Origin: CAVXHQ01 sp963761735
Lineage (GTDB): Bacteria > Pseudomonadota > Alphaproteobacteria > Rhodobacterales > Rhodobacteraceae
Direction: 5' to 3'
DNA length: 64,000 nt
NCBI GenBank assembly: GCA_963761735.1
Contig: CAVXHQ010000005.1
Coordinates: 496,001 to 560,000 of the forward strand
Shown here: positions 45,601 through 53,478 of the stretch, one piece after another
Numbering within the stretch: position 1 is the stretch's first letter
Layout of the letters: each line of letters begins with the position of its first letter
Notes under the pieces: model-generated
The model's input: only the letters and a program-made list of their open reading frames with translations
What the model was told of the DNA's origin: nothing
The model's database searches: none
Made by a program: the position numbers and the translations under genes

Positions 45601-47269
45601 TGAAAAACTGCAATGTGCTGCCGACGCCGTTCAGCAGACTCTCCAGCGTCCCGACAAAGGCGCGCACGGGGCCGGTCGCATCGTCTGGCAACAGGCCGGA
45701 CAGATCCAGCGTCGGGATCTGCAATGCGCCGATCTCTTCCCAGAAGCTGCGCATATGCTCGACATAGCCGTCGAAATCGCCCGAGAACAGTGTTGCTGCC
45801 GCCCTTCTGAGATCCCGCAAACCGTCGACGATCGGGGCGACCGCCGCGAGGACGGTATCACGCACAGAACCCAGCCCTTCGCCCAGTTCCTGCGCCCGGT
45901 AGAAGACGCCGGCCAGCACCTCGCCCGCATCCTCGTCCGTTGTTCCGAACAAGAAGCGCCCGATCGCGTCGGTGAAACCGTCGATCTGCGCGGCAATGGC
46001 GCCGCCCTCGCCGTCGAACCCGTCGGTGAACCCCTGCCATCCAGCGCCGATCCGGTCGAACACCGTCGCCCGCTCGTCGAGGCTGGTCAGCAGGCCGAGC
46101 AGCGATTTGAGGCCTTCGTTGATCGGCCCCAGCATTCCGTTGCCAAAAGATTGGCTGCGGATCGACAGGGCGTTGCGTACCCGCGCCCAGTTGTCGAGGA
46201 CGTCGTCGCTCAGCGCGAGATACTCGGCGTTCATCGAACCGGCGGCAGCGGCGATGTCCGGGATGCGATCAAGGACCTCTCTCAGTCGATCTGCATTCGA
46301 CAACAGATCCCCGAGCGAGGCGTTGGCCTCTTCACCGAACAAATCAGATGCCGCTGCGGCCTGTTGTGCTTCGGGAAGTCGCTCGATTGCCTCTACGACA
46401 CGAAGGATGGCACCCTCGCTGTCGGTATACATCTGGTTCTGGATGTCGTCCCACTGGCCGGCAAGGCCGATACTTTCGACGATATCTTTTTGCGCCTGAG
46501 ACAACTGGCCGGAACCTGCCGCCATCGTCCGGAACAAGGCGCGCATACCGGTTGCAGCCACCTCCGGCGCACGGCCGGACGCGATCATCGCAGAGCCAAG
46601 CGCAAGCAGCGCCTCCTCGCTCATTCCGGCTGTCTTCGCGACCCCCAGGACGCGCGTGGCGAACTCTGCAATTGACGCGCTGTCGGCGGCAGTGGTGTTC
46701 CCGAGGTAGTTGATCTGGTCGGCGAGCAGACGAACTTCGTCCTGAGTGTACGCCATTTGCTCGCGCCAAGATCCCATGAAGCCCGCCCCGGCGGCCTCGG
46801 CGATGTCAAAGGTTGCCGACATCTTGGCCGCGTCTTCGGTGAAGGCAAGGATATCGGCACGTCCCCGGATGCCGAGCTGACCGGCAGTCGCGACGATATC
46901 GACCAGGCCCTGGCGGGTCACAGGGATCTCGGTCGATAACCGGTCCACCTCCGCCGTCAGGGCAGCCAGGGCGACCGGCGTCAGTTCCAGTGTCCTGTTG
47001 GCTTCGGACCACGCATCCTGCTGCGTGATCGCTTGCCGTGCAGAGTTCCCGCCCGCGGCGACCGCTGCCCCGCCCGCGATGGCGACACCGCGCATCGCCA
47101 GCCGCCCCGCCACGAACGCAGCGCCCTGCACCCTGGCAAGCCTGCCCGACCGGCGCTCGATTTCCTGCGTCTGGTCGGCAATGCCGCGCAGGTCGGCCCG
47201 GGCCTCGCGTGCGGGGCCGCGCATCCGGTTTACCAGACGCATGATGACGGCGATGTTCAGATCGCTCAT
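42668..47269 (-). CDS. Phage tail tape measure protein
   Basis: A 1533-aa protein that sets tail length. It starts MSDLNIAVIMRLVNRMRGPA, overlapping the E' stop by ATGA; the frame is open upstream, but that part is the shadow of E/E'. Residues 60-350 match the TP901/P2 gpT core (QGLVDIVATAGQLGIRGRAD, ALGSAMIASGRAPEVAATGM). The middle has repeated modules of about 175 aa (FFKDxYVSFxxGFIDGIxA and IPxLDLxGxLPD recur). The C-terminal part contains short Ala/Arg-rich tandem repeats encoded by 207/225-bp DNA repeats. The end, IGDIHVHAAPGQDAGAIARA, is the usual tape measure terminus. Confidence 0.93.
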   Translation of the reverse strand: MSDLNIAVIMRLVNRMRGPAREARADLRGIADQTQEIERRSGRLARVQGAAFVAGRLAMRGVAIAGGAAVAAGGNSARQAITQQDAWSEANRTLELTPVALAALTAEVDRLSTEIPVTRQGLVDIVATAGQLGIRGRADILAFTEDAAKMSATFDIAEAAGAGFMGSWREQMAYTQDEVRLLADQINYLGNTTAADSASIAEFATRVLGVAKTAGMSEEALLALGSAMIASGRAPEVAATGMRALFRTMAAGSGQLSQAQKDIVESIGLAGQWDDIQNQMYTDSEGAILRVVEAIERLPEAQQAAAASDLFGEEANASLGDLLSNADRLREVLDRIPDIAAAAGSMNAEYLALSDDVLDNWARVRNALSIRSQSFGNGMLGPINEGLKSLLGLLTSLDERATVFDRIGAGWQGFTDGFDGEGGAIAAQIDGFTDAIGRFLFGTTDEDAGEVLAGVFYRAQELGEGLGSVRDTVLAAVAPIVDGLRDLRRAAATLFSGDFDGYVEHMRSFWEEIGALQIPTLDLSGLLPDDATGPVRAFVGTLESLLNGVGSTLQFFKDSYVSFQKGFIDGISAAFDPVAASLSAAYDQIAPILANFRGIFSAIGEAVGSAGDTAGLMSLIDGIGRFVGAVAGFAAEGLAKGIAGIASGIALVTEGIGQLAGAGASLVTGDFSAYRDRLNGFLDWLGGLEIPSLDLTGILPDSLAAIDPIRGFVEAFDALINGIGRGLKFFKDAYVSFETGFIDGIAASFEPVAARLSSAYDQIEPVLTNLRRIFDAIGQSFSAAGDNDGLMNVIGEIGRFVGIVAGVAVEGVATAIEVIARAIATITGAVASALEGDWGAAAEEIRSFLTWLADLIFPEWLSEFSFASMFEGVSLNGAIAAVKGWFDFSWADVRPDWLDGFAVADFLPDVSLDGVRAFLAGLFDFQWADVLPDWDWGGIIPNVPDIGALFSDADKTLADRLRSRAETPIAEWEEGTQLIADYEAGLINIQTLYDTIAAKAEGAGFGLLDANMAFEMLKLLDDLEVVGSAIDEMPTVAAVRADTGDVEELQRKIVETLGAAGALPAAVADAVRAAELAATLDLTAAGVAMMETMATGIRSGTAAVVDAVRAMAVQVSAALPTSPAVRLTATAGAVAAADPAVQARAGGGAFGPGWLLTGEEGPELEYRTRSGFIAHHGQLRRMADMSDRVRAATPPIAAATRPSRRPDIRRMARTDAGIANGIASQIPGRREAFSAPSTFPLVGQQASQETARTIDRANRPDPLPAAVAAAARLRPVVEAVAPLLARAPAGVTGSDGPAAAAATIDRADRLRPLADRVAGAREQVRRGRQAPLPAAVAAAAQLRPVVEAVAPLLARAPAGVTGSDGPAAAAATIDRADRLRPLADRVAGAREQVRRDVEGRRGRQAPLPAAVAAAAQLRPVVEAVAPLLARAPAGVAGSDGLRALDGSDDATPSGVRGMIEAAQAIRANVTPRPAPVAAPVRAPTARAGTVTIGDIHVHAAPGQDAGAIARAVRREMKQALRSDDALHDGGQYD
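42953..43490. repeat. 207/225-bp near-identical tandem repeats in the tape measure gene
   Basis: Units start at GTCCGATCCCGCAACACC (42953; 225 bp), GTCCGATCCCGTAACACC (43178; 207 bp) and GTCCGATCCCGTAACACC (43385; about 105 bp, partial). The first two are nearly identical apart from an 18-bp difference and a few bases. They encode PLPAAVAAAAQLRPVVEAVA, PLLARAPAGV and ATIDRADRLRPLADRVAGA. Such units can expand or contract by slippage or misassembly. Confidence 0.9.
44690..45611. repeat. Diverged ~525-bp coding modules in the tape measure gene
   Basis: FFKDSYVSFQKGFIDGISAA (codons ending near 45611) and FFKDAYVSFETGFIDGIAAS (near 45086) begin two successive modules about 525 bp apart. Each module continues with PVAAxLSxAYDQI, IGxIGRFVGxVAG and a terminal xxFLxWLxxL. 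A third, partial copy of the module end is found on each side. The DNA is diverged, so this is an old duplication of a tail-length unit. Confidence 0.6.
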
Positions 47270-47391
47270 TCGCTGTCGCCTCCACCTGGTGACCGGTTGC
47301 GCGCGTGGCCGTGCCAGCGCATGAGTTCGTCGAGCGGCATCGGATCCATGTCGGCCGGGCGCCACCCGAACACGACGGCGAGGTCGGCCAT
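47266..47391 (-). CDS. GpE-family small tail protein (E')
   Basis: A 41-aa protein, MADLAVVFGWRPADMDPMPL followed by DELMRWHGHARNRSPGGGDSE, a good match to the P2 GpE / E+E' extension family. An own ATG (47391) stands right after GAGGAGGTG, a strong ribosome site. The stop overlaps the tape measure start by ATGA. The frame is also open upstream to the end of E in the -1 frame, so an E-E' frameshift product is possible, but no classical slippery heptamer is present at the E stop. Confidence 0.8.
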   Translation of the reverse strand: MADLAVVFGWRPADMDPMPLDELMRWHGHARNRSPGGGDSE

Positions 47392-47417
47392 CACCTCCTC
47401 GACATCGTCGGGCAGGC

Positions 47418-47780
47418 TCAGCCTTTGGCCTTGCCCGCTTCCGGAGAAGGGAGCACGACCGCGTCCTCCACCTCGTCCTGCCAGGCTTTCGTTTCGGCCT
47501 CGATCTGGTCGCGGGTGAAGAAGAAGCCCGAGACATGCGAGGCGAGCTGCATCAGATCGACCGGATCGAGATCCTTGATCGCGGTCGGGCTGAGGGCAGG
47601 CCGGGTAATGCGCGGCAACAGCGTGGTGAGCTGCGTGACGTCCATCTGCGCCAATTCGAGGATCTTGAGGCCGCGCAGGTGTCCGCTTTTGGGGCGGGTC
47701 AGCGACAGGGTCGTGATCGTCTCGCCATTGTCCTCGACGGGGTATTTCAGGGTAATCCTGTTCATGTCTTCAACGGCCAT
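47418..47780 (-). CDS. Phage tail assembly chaperone E
   Basis: A 120-aa protein with the P2 gpE-type chaperone pattern: RITLKYPVEDNGETITTLSL, RPKSGHLRGLKILELAQMDV, LTTLLPRITRPALSPTAIKD and LDPVDLMQLASHVSGFF. It should bind the tape measure during tail assembly. The start is the ATG of MAVEDMNR or MNR five codons later. It lies between the tube gene, with a 250-bp gap, and E'. Confidence 0.87.
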   Translation of the reverse strand: MAVEDMNRITLKYPVEDNGETITTLSLTRPKSGHLRGLKILELAQMDVTQLTTLLPRITRPALSPTAIKDLDPVDLMQLASHVSGFFFTRDQIEAETKAWQDEVEDAVVLPSPEAGKAKG

Positions 47781-47892
47781 TTAACGGCTCCTTTAACGAG
47801 GGGTTTCTGTCGCCGCGCCGGAGGCACGGCATGATCGTATTCGCGATGCCGGCACACCGAGCCTGCATCGACAAGCTTCGCCATGACACGTC

Positions 47893-47944
47893 GCGGATTG
47901 CGGGGCGGATTGCGGGGCGGATTGCGGGGCGGTTTGCGGGGCGG
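47893..47944. repeat. 12-bp tandem repeat (GCGGATTGCGGG) in the FII-E gap
   Basis: Four head-to-tail copies (three GCGGATTGCGGG and one GCGGTTTGCGGG) plus GCGG. The repeat lies in the 250-bp non-coding gap between the tube gene and the chaperone gene; no convincing gene covers it. On the minus strand it would encode PPRN repeats in an otherwise unsupported frame. Confidence 0.85.
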
Positions 47945-48003
47945 CCGTTCAATTCCGGGAATCTGAGGCAGCATGGACATGACCAATCGTGAGAATGGAT
48001 CGA

Positions 48004-48022
48004 CCGCCCGATTGCCGGGCGG
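48004..48022 (-). terminator. Possible hairpin after the tail tube gene
   Basis: CCGCCCG (48004-48010), loop ATTGC, CGGGCGG (48016-48022): a 7-bp GC stem 10 bp after the FII stop. It probably limits transcription past the highly expressed sheath/tube genes. No strong T-run follows. Confidence 0.4.
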
Positions 48023-48032
48023 CCGTGCGGGA

Positions 48033-48533
48033 TCAGAAGCCCATGGCCCGGCGCATATCGGCCATCTGGTCAACACCGCCGACGGTGCGCTTGCCGTTCC
48101 GGACGTCGATCTCGAACAGAACGTCGCCGTCCTTTTCGAGGCGATAGTAATCGACCTCCATCATCACCTTCATCGGCGCGTCCTCGCCCGGCTTGAGCGC
48201 GTTGCCCACGTCGTTCGACGTGATGCGCCCGCCCATCGTCGCGATGTAGGTATTGGCGACGAAGTCGTCTTCGCCCATGGCCGCGGGCCGCATGACGAAA
48301 CGCTGCCGGGTGCCGATCATCTTGAGGATCTCGGGCTTCCATTCGGCGAACGTGAGCGACGACTGGAGCGCCTCGGTGCCCATGTCCTGGGCGACGGGGC
48401 CGTCCATACCGGCGCCGCGGTGCGCTTCGGTCTTGAGCTTCACCTCGGGCAGGCTGCCTTCGGTCACGATGCCGAAATAGCCGATGCCGTCGACGAAGGC
48501 GTTGTAGTTCCGGATCTTGCGTGGATAGGCCAT
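48033..48533 (-). CDS. Phage major tail tube protein FII
   Basis: A 166-aa P2 FII-like protein forming the inner tube of the contractile tail: MAYPRKIRNYNAFVDGIGYF, VTEGSLPEVKLKTEAHRGAG, MDGPVAQDMGTEALQSSLTF and LKMIGTRQRFVMRPAAMGED. Two in-frame ATGs (48539 and 48533) follow AAGGAGG; the second has the better spacing (8 nt versus 2 nt), so it is chosen. It follows the sheath gene by 13 nt. Confidence 0.92.
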   Translation of the reverse strand: MAYPRKIRNYNAFVDGIGYFGIVTEGSLPEVKLKTEAHRGAGMDGPVAQDMGTEALQSSLTFAEWKPEILKMIGTRQRFVMRPAAMGEDDFVANTYIATMGGRITSNDVGNALKPGEDAPMKVMMEVDYYRLEKDGDVLFEIDVRNGKRTVGGVDQMADMRRAMGF

Positions 48534-48546
48534 GGCCATCTCCTCC

Positions 48547-49734
48547 TTAGCTGCTGGCGGTTGTCACGCCCGCGACCAGCTCTTCGTAGTAGGAGCCGTT
48601 GCGGTGCGCGCGGAAAGTGAGGTGCTCGAGCGGAGCGGCGGGCTCGATGTCGAAATCGAGATAGAGTTTGCCCGCCTTGAGGTTCGCTTCGGTGTTCAGC
48701 TCGGGATCGAGCCAGACGCGACCGCCAAGGATTGCCCCCAGAGCCGTCAGCGTGGCGAGATAGGTCTGCACGCTGTCGCGCAGATCGAGCAGCAACTGCG
48801 CGCTGAAAGGCCGGTCGATGGCCCACAGATGCGCCCGCTCGATGCTGTCGTAGATGATGTCCGCCGTGCGACGTACCGACAAGAACGCCCAGTTGTCATC
48901 GGCGGCGGTGGAACGGTTGCCCCAGAGGCGGAACCCTTCCTCGCGCACGATCGTCGCGACCTTGCCCTCGTTCAGACGGTTGGCCTCGGTATCGGGATCC
49001 GACAGTCCGAAACCGACCGGCCGCGCAACACCGGTGATGCCCTTGACGGGACGGTTCGACGGCGACCACCAGAACCCGCGGTCGGCGTCCGTCGCCGACA
49101 CGACGCCCGCGATAAATGCCGAGGCGGGCCGGGTGACGATGGCGGCGGTAAGGGGATCGAAAACCCGCACCGAGGGATCCACGATATAGGCACGGTCCGA
49201 TCCCCACAGACCGGCATAGGTCAGGGCGTCGGCTTCGGTGGTGTTCGGCCCGTCGAGGATGGACACGGCGCGCAGACGCGGGGCAATGGCGTCGAGGTTC
49301 ACGGCAACCGAGTTTTTGATTGCCGGATCGGACGGGGCGGTCCAGCCGGGCGCCGCAAGGATGCGCGGCTGCTGGCCAGTGACGCTGCCTGCGAGCAACA
49401 GGGCAAAGACACCGGTTTGCTGGGCCGTATCGCCCGCTACATTGGCAAGGGTGGCGGCGTTGTCGATGCCCTCTGCCACCCGGACCACGACGGCGACGGA
49501 AACGCCCTGGGCGTAGATCGCCGAATAGGCATCCTGCAATGTGCCGCCGACGCCGAGAAGTGCGGCCATGCGGGGGCCGGTGACCAGCACCGGCACATCG
49601 ACCGGAAAGGCGGTGTCGTCTGCATCGGGCGCAGTGCCGACCAACCCGACGATCGAGCTTTTGAGGGTGCGGATGGGGCGCAGGCCGTCGTCGATCTGGA
49701 CGACTTCGACGCCATGGAGAAACTGTTCGGGCAT
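48547..49734 (-). CDS. Phage tail sheath protein FI
   Basis: A 395-aa contractile sheath protein of the P2 FI family: EFLHGVEVV-type N-terminus (MPEQFLHGVEVVQIDDGLRP), TLKSSIVGLVGTAPDAD, ALLLAGSVTGQQPRILAAPG, GFWWSPSNRPVKGITGVARP, GFRLWGNRSTAADDNWAFLS and SVRRTADIIYDSIERAHLWA. It identifies the virion as a myovirus. The start is 1 nt after the stop of the upstream gene. Confidence 0.95.
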   Translation of the reverse strand: MPEQFLHGVEVVQIDDGLRPIRTLKSSIVGLVGTAPDADDTAFPVDVPVLVTGPRMAALLGVGGTLQDAYSAIYAQGVSVAVVVRVAEGIDNAATLANVAGDTAQQTGVFALLLAGSVTGQQPRILAAPGWTAPSDPAIKNSVAVNLDAIAPRLRAVSILDGPNTTEADALTYAGLWGSDRAYIVDPSVRVFDPLTAAIVTRPASAFIAGVVSATDADRGFWWSPSNRPVKGITGVARPVGFGLSDPDTEANRLNEGKVATIVREEGFRLWGNRSTAADDNWAFLSVRRTADIIYDSIERAHLWAIDRPFSAQLLLDLRDSVQTYLATLTALGAILGGRVWLDPELNTEANLKAGKLYLDFDIEPAAPLEHLTFRAHRNGSYYEELVAGVTTASS

Positions 49735-49735
49735 G

Positions 49736-50240
49736 TTATTTGGCTCCCTTGAGGATTGTGAGTGCGTCGGAATAGGCGGTGTCCGCCTGCTCTCTCGCCG
49801 TGATCAGGACCGTCGCGATCAGGTCCTCGACATTTGCGGCATCGTCGGGGACCGCGTCGATTGCGGCGGATGCCTCCGCTTCAAGCGCCCCGACGAGGAG
49901 CGCGATCTGGCGATAGGCCACGGCCTCGGCGCTGATCTGTGTGATAAGGCCCGTGCGGTTGGTGCCGCGTGCTTTTGCCTCGCGTGACAGCAGATCGAAG
50001 CTCGACCTGCGATGCCGCCGACGGATCGCGCGCGATTTCTTCCTTGATCCGGTATTCCGCGAGCTTGCCAGCGGACCTGGTTGCCAACCGGGCGCGATAG
50101 TTCTCTGCGAACTCTGCGATTTTACGAACCGCATCGGCCTTCAGCGCTGCGTTGATGACCTGTGTCGGAACGCCCTTTTCCGTCAGGGTGGCTGGCGACA
50201 TATCGACATAAACGCGCGCATTGTGAGTGATGGTCAGCAT
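49736..50240 (-). pseudogene. Phage protein of unknown function upstream of the sheath, frameshifted
   Basis: Two frames together encode about 167 aa. The first (MLTITHNARVYVDMSPATLT, EFAENYRARLATRSAGKLAE) leads to the join at about 50000, where removing one C gives ASQVEFDLLSREAKARGTNR; the second continues with ISAEAVAYRQIALLVGALEA and ends in ALTILKGAK. No family is recognised with confidence. Its place between the fibre gene and the sheath suggests a fibre assembly or accessory tail protein. The helix-rich composition argues for a soluble chaperone-like protein. Confidence 0.65.
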
Positions 50241-50255
50241 TGATGGGATCCTCTG

Positions 50256-50984
50256 TTACAGACTTGTCAGGTTGGAGAAGATGACCTCGCGGGCCGTCTC
50301 GGGATCCGTACCCGCGGCCACGCCTTCAACCCACCGCCCGGCCATCGCCGTCGGGAAGGTCGCCCCACCGACGAGGATACTGCACGGTTGGCCGATGAGC
50401 TGGCCCGGCGCGCGCGTCCCGTCAGCAGGCGCCGCAGCCACCTGCAGATCGACGTTGCGCAGATAGAGTTGCACGGCGTTTCCGCGACCCCGAAGAAAGG
50501 TGCGCCCCGGAACGCTGGCCGCCGACGTCGCGTTGCCGACGAGCAGGTCACCGTCCTCGATCGCGAGATATCCGAGGCCACCCAGTATTTGGGCAAACCG
50601 CCAGCTGCCGCAGGCAGCGGGGCCGACCTCCTCGGCGAACGACAGCGTATTTCCCTGCAGGCGAACCTGCAGTGTCGACATACGAAAGTCGCCGATGCTT
50701 ACGCGCTCTTCGTAATCGCCCTGCATGACAGCGGTCGTGACGCCGCCATGTACACTGCGGGCATTCACTGCTGACATCGAGGCGAGCGGATCCTCGAGTG
50801 TTCCGGCGGCGGCATCGCTTCCGTTCGCCTGATCGACGTAGAACGTGCGGTAGGTGCTGGCGACCTGCGTCGCCGCAAAATTGAGGCGCGTGTCCGTTTC
50901 ATCCCGGATGCTCTCGAAGTAGGCCTTGAGATCGGTCCATCCGCGCATGTCTTCGATCACTTGCTCGGTGCTCAGGTTTGGCAT
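50256..50984 (-). CDS. Putative phage tail fibre / receptor-binding protein
   Basis: A 242-aa protein. The N-terminus (MPNLSTEQVIEDMRGWTDLK) is probably attachment. YVDQANGSDAAAGTLEDPLA, near residue 48, is the usual opening of a right-handed beta-helix seen in many fibre and pectate-lyase-fold proteins, followed by short strand repeats (GDYEERVSIGDFRMSTLQVR, YLAIEDGDLLVGNATS). No catalytic motif is seen. It follows the fibre N-domain gene by 12 nt and probably determines host range. Confidence 0.7.
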   Translation of the reverse strand: MPNLSTEQVIEDMRGWTDLKAYFESIRDETDTRLNFAATQVASTYRTFYVDQANGSDAAAGTLEDPLASMSAVNARSVHGGVTTAVMQGDYEERVSIGDFRMSTLQVRLQGNTLSFAEEVGPAACGSWRFAQILGGLGYLAIEDGDLLVGNATSAASVPGRTFLRGRGNAVQLYLRNVDLQVAAAPADGTRAPGQLIGQPCSILVGGATFPTAMAGRWVEGVAAGTDPETAREVIFSNLTSL

Positions 50985-50996
50985 TGAAGGTCCTCT

Positions 50997-51521
50997 TTAA
51001 TAGGCGCCGGAAGCGGCACGGATCGCATCGCCCTGGCGCATCTGTTCGAGTTGAAGAAGGGCGGTCGAATGGGCCGTCTGAAGCGCGAGATCGAAGATGA
51101 GATCGCTCGGCGCATTCACGATGACGAGCCCGGTCTTCACGCGGCTCAGAGACAGAATGTGTTCGATCAGATAGTCGATGGCACCGGTCTGGCGCGTCTG
51201 GATGTCGGTGCCCGCCCAGATCGCGATAAGATCGCCTTCGGCGTCGAAAAACCCGATCTCCCGGACGTAAAAGGAGGGCGTATCGGTGCCGAACTCGGCC
51301 GTGATCCGCCAGGCGTTCGTGCCTACGATGTGCTGGCGGTCGATGGCCCGCCGTGCGCGCTCGCGGACAAGGGCTGTCTGACCGGCGCCGGGATTGTACA
51401 ACGCGCCATTCCCGTCGCCGAGGGCGACATGGGTGATCTGGACGGCAACGCCGGTCCCGAGTGCCAGGTTCAGCTTGCGCTCTCCTGTATCGGTGATCAG
51501 TTCCGTTCCTTCAGACGGCAT
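50997..51521 (-). CDS. Phage tail fibre N-terminal / collar protein
   Basis: A 174-aa protein resembling the N-terminal domain of P2 gpH-type fibres (phage tail collar, DUF3751-like): LITDTGERKLNLALGTGVAV, ITHVALGDGNGALYNPGAGQ, TALVRERARRAIDRQHIVGT and SFYVREIGFFDAEGDLIAIW. It should anchor the fibre to baseplate protein I, whose gene overlaps it by 11 nt. The receptor-binding part appears to be a separate gene downstream. Confidence 0.85.
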   Translation of the reverse strand: MPSEGTELITDTGERKLNLALGTGVAVQITHVALGDGNGALYNPGAGQTALVRERARRAIDRQHIVGTNAWRITAEFGTDTPSFYVREIGFFDAEGDLIAIWAGTDIQTRQTGAIDYLIEHILSLSRVKTGLVIVNAPSDLIFDLALQTAHSTALLQLEQMRQGDAIRAASGAY

Positions 51522-52252
51522 AAGCCGCGCCCTCCCGTGGCTGGAAATCGTGTGTCATCCGGCTCGCGAGGCGCTGCCGCAGTCCTGCCCGGATAAAGGT
51601 TGCGCCGGACGGCGTGTCCGCCCGCGGAGCAGGAAAATGGACGTGCCGGTGGCGGTTCGTCATCCTGTGACCGGACCGCGCGGACAGATCCGTATCCGTC
51701 TCGTGGGTTCGTGGCTGCGGCACCTGATCGAGGCGCTGGCGCCGGGACGGACGCACGTCGTTGCGCAGAACGGCCTCGACCTCGAAGCTTCTCGCCGATG
51801 CGCAGATTGAAATGCGACCGGACCGGTTTTACGGTCTCGATAACGCGGCTGATCCGCGCGAAGAGCCGGTCGTCGATCGCAAAGCCCGTGGCGAAGACAT
51901 CCGCGCCATAGGCATCGAGCCGGAACCGGTGCGGATCGCCGCCGTCTTCCCAGCCCTCGACGATGTCGATCCGGAAACCGAGGGCGGCCAGCGCAATTTC
52001 GACGGCCTTGCGGGTTCCTTTCAGACGGTGAACGCGCACGGCGTCGCGGATGACGCTGCGCTTCACCGCGACCGGCCATGCGGCGTTCCACACCTCGACC
52101 GAAAACGCCCATGCCAGCCACGGGAGCAGGTCCGCGGGACAGGTATCGGGCGACCACAGATCCGCACCGGGTGTCGGTACGTCGAGGATCCGCTGCGTCG
52201 TCTCATCGATGGCGGTCTCGGTGCGGGTGCGGCTTGCGGGCAAAAGTGTCAT
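51511..52252 (-). pseudogene. Phage tail protein I, frameshifted
   Basis: A P2 gpI-like baseplate wedge protein, about 246 aa once one base is removed. The first frame: MTLLPASRTRTETAIDETTQ, WSPDTCPADLLPWLAWAFSV, KGTRKAVEIALAALGFRIDI and HFNLRIGEK. At about 51787 the frame is lost, and FEVEAVLRNDVRPSRRQRLD continues in another frame to GAAYAV. The start overlaps the J stop by ATGA. The family normally ends with an Arg-rich tail, as here. Confidence 0.85.
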
Positions 52253-53143
52253 GGCGCGACCCCGATCGTGACGGAGGTGCAGAACCCGACTTCGCCGGGA
52301 CCGATCGGGACCGAGCCTGCGGGCTGGGCGAGAGTGACGATCTCGACGCCCGGACGATGAAGGGCGGCGTAAAGAACCGATACAGGAACCGGGGCGCCGA
52401 TACGCCGCGCCCCGACCAGCGCGAGGTCGAGGGCCGACCGGGCTGCGGCAAGAACCAGTTCGGGTGCCGGACCGTCGCTCAGGGTGAGGGCAGCCTCGAC
52501 CGCGAAGGGGACGACGACGGCCGGAGCGACCACGACCTCGTCGGTCAGAGGGCGGATGTCGTCCGCCGTCAGGATCGCCGTGATCGCAGCGGCGGGCGCG
52601 GCGGTTGGTTGCCCATCGTCGCCGATCGCCAGAAACGAGACATCGACACGGCCCGGCAGGGGGCTCGAGACGTCCACATCGACGATCCGGGCATCGGCCC
52701 GGCGCGCATGGAACAGATACCCGCCGATGGTTCCGGCAGTCGAGAACCCTTCGGGTGCGAAGCTGGATCCGCGCGCGCAGGGCCGTGTCGGCTTCGAACA
52801 CCGCCTCGATCGGCGGAACCGCAGAGGCATTGCCGGGCGACACGATCAGACGCGCGACGCCGAACAGTGCGCCCAGATTGTCGAGGTCGGCGCCCGTGGC
52901 ATGGGCCAGCAGGACCGCGCGGGCGGCATCGTTGACCCGGGCGCGGAGCAGAAACTCGCGGTAGGCGAAAGCTTCGAGCAGCTTCACGACCGGCTCGCTT
53001 TCCAGCGCGATGACGTCCGCAAGGTACGGCGCGCGCATCAGCAGGTCCGCCTTCATCTCGGCGAGAATGCTCTCGAAGTCGAGCGGTTCGACGACTTGCG
53101 GCGGTGGCAGGCGGGACAGGTCGATCGCGGTGAAGATACTCAT
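52249..53143 (-). pseudogene. Baseplate assembly protein J, frameshifted
   Basis: A P2 gpJ-like wedge protein, about 297 aa after removal of one base. Frame one: MSIFTAIDLSRLPPPQVVEP, FAYREFLLRARVNDAARAVL, ATGADLDNLGALFGVARLIV and EADTALRARIQ. At about 52762 it switches to FAPEGFSTAGTIGGYLFHAR, LPGRVDVSFLAIGDDG and EVGFCTSVTIGVAP. The start overlaps W by ATGA and the stop overlaps I by ATGA, which fixes both ends. Confidence 0.9.
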
Positions 53144-53478
53144 TGCGGTGCCCCGATCGTAGTTTCGATAACGGTCGCCTCGCCCGCGACGTCGCCGGTC
53201 AGGATCAGGGTGATCCGGCCCGGCACCGGACCGGCGAGCGCGACCCGTGTCAGCGCAAACCTCGGCTCCCAGCGGTCAAGTGCATCGGCCGTCGCCACAA
53301 ACAGATCGACGGTCGTTTCCCCATTCATCGGCGCGTCGATCAGGCGCGGCAGATCCGAGCCATAGTCGCGGCGCATCACGCGGCTCCCGACCGGCGTCGA
53401 CAGGATATCGCCGATCGATTGCGCAAGATGCGCGTCGGGCGTCAGCGTCCTGACGGTATGTCGGTCGAGACCCGGCAT
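53140..53478 (-). CDS. Baseplate assembly protein W (gp25-like)
   Basis: A 112-aa protein of the gpW/T4 gp25 family: LAQSIGDILSTPVGSRVMRR, DYGSDLPRLIDAPMNGETTV, DLFVATADALDRWEPRFALT and a C-terminal hydrophobic strand (RITLILTGDVAGEATVIETT). It nucleates sheath assembly on the baseplate. The start at MPGLDRH overlaps the stop of the preceding small gene by one base; the frame is open upstream only by chance. Confidence 0.92.
   Translation of the reverse strand: MPGLDRHTVRTLTPDAHLAQSIGDILSTPVGSRVMRRDYGSDLPRLIDAPMNGETTVDLFVATADALDRWEPRFALTRVALAGPVPGRITLILTGDVAGEATVIETTIGAPQ

Noticed and set aside
42689..46675. A 1328-codon open frame on the plus strand
   Set aside because: It is antisense to the tape measure gene, lacks motifs and has Arg-rich shadow composition; long antisense frames are expected in GC-rich DNA.
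47762..48076. A 104-aa minus-strand frame in the FII-E gap
   Set aside because: It contains the 12-bp minisatellite as PPRN repeats, overlaps the start of E and has no ribosome site or family resemblance.
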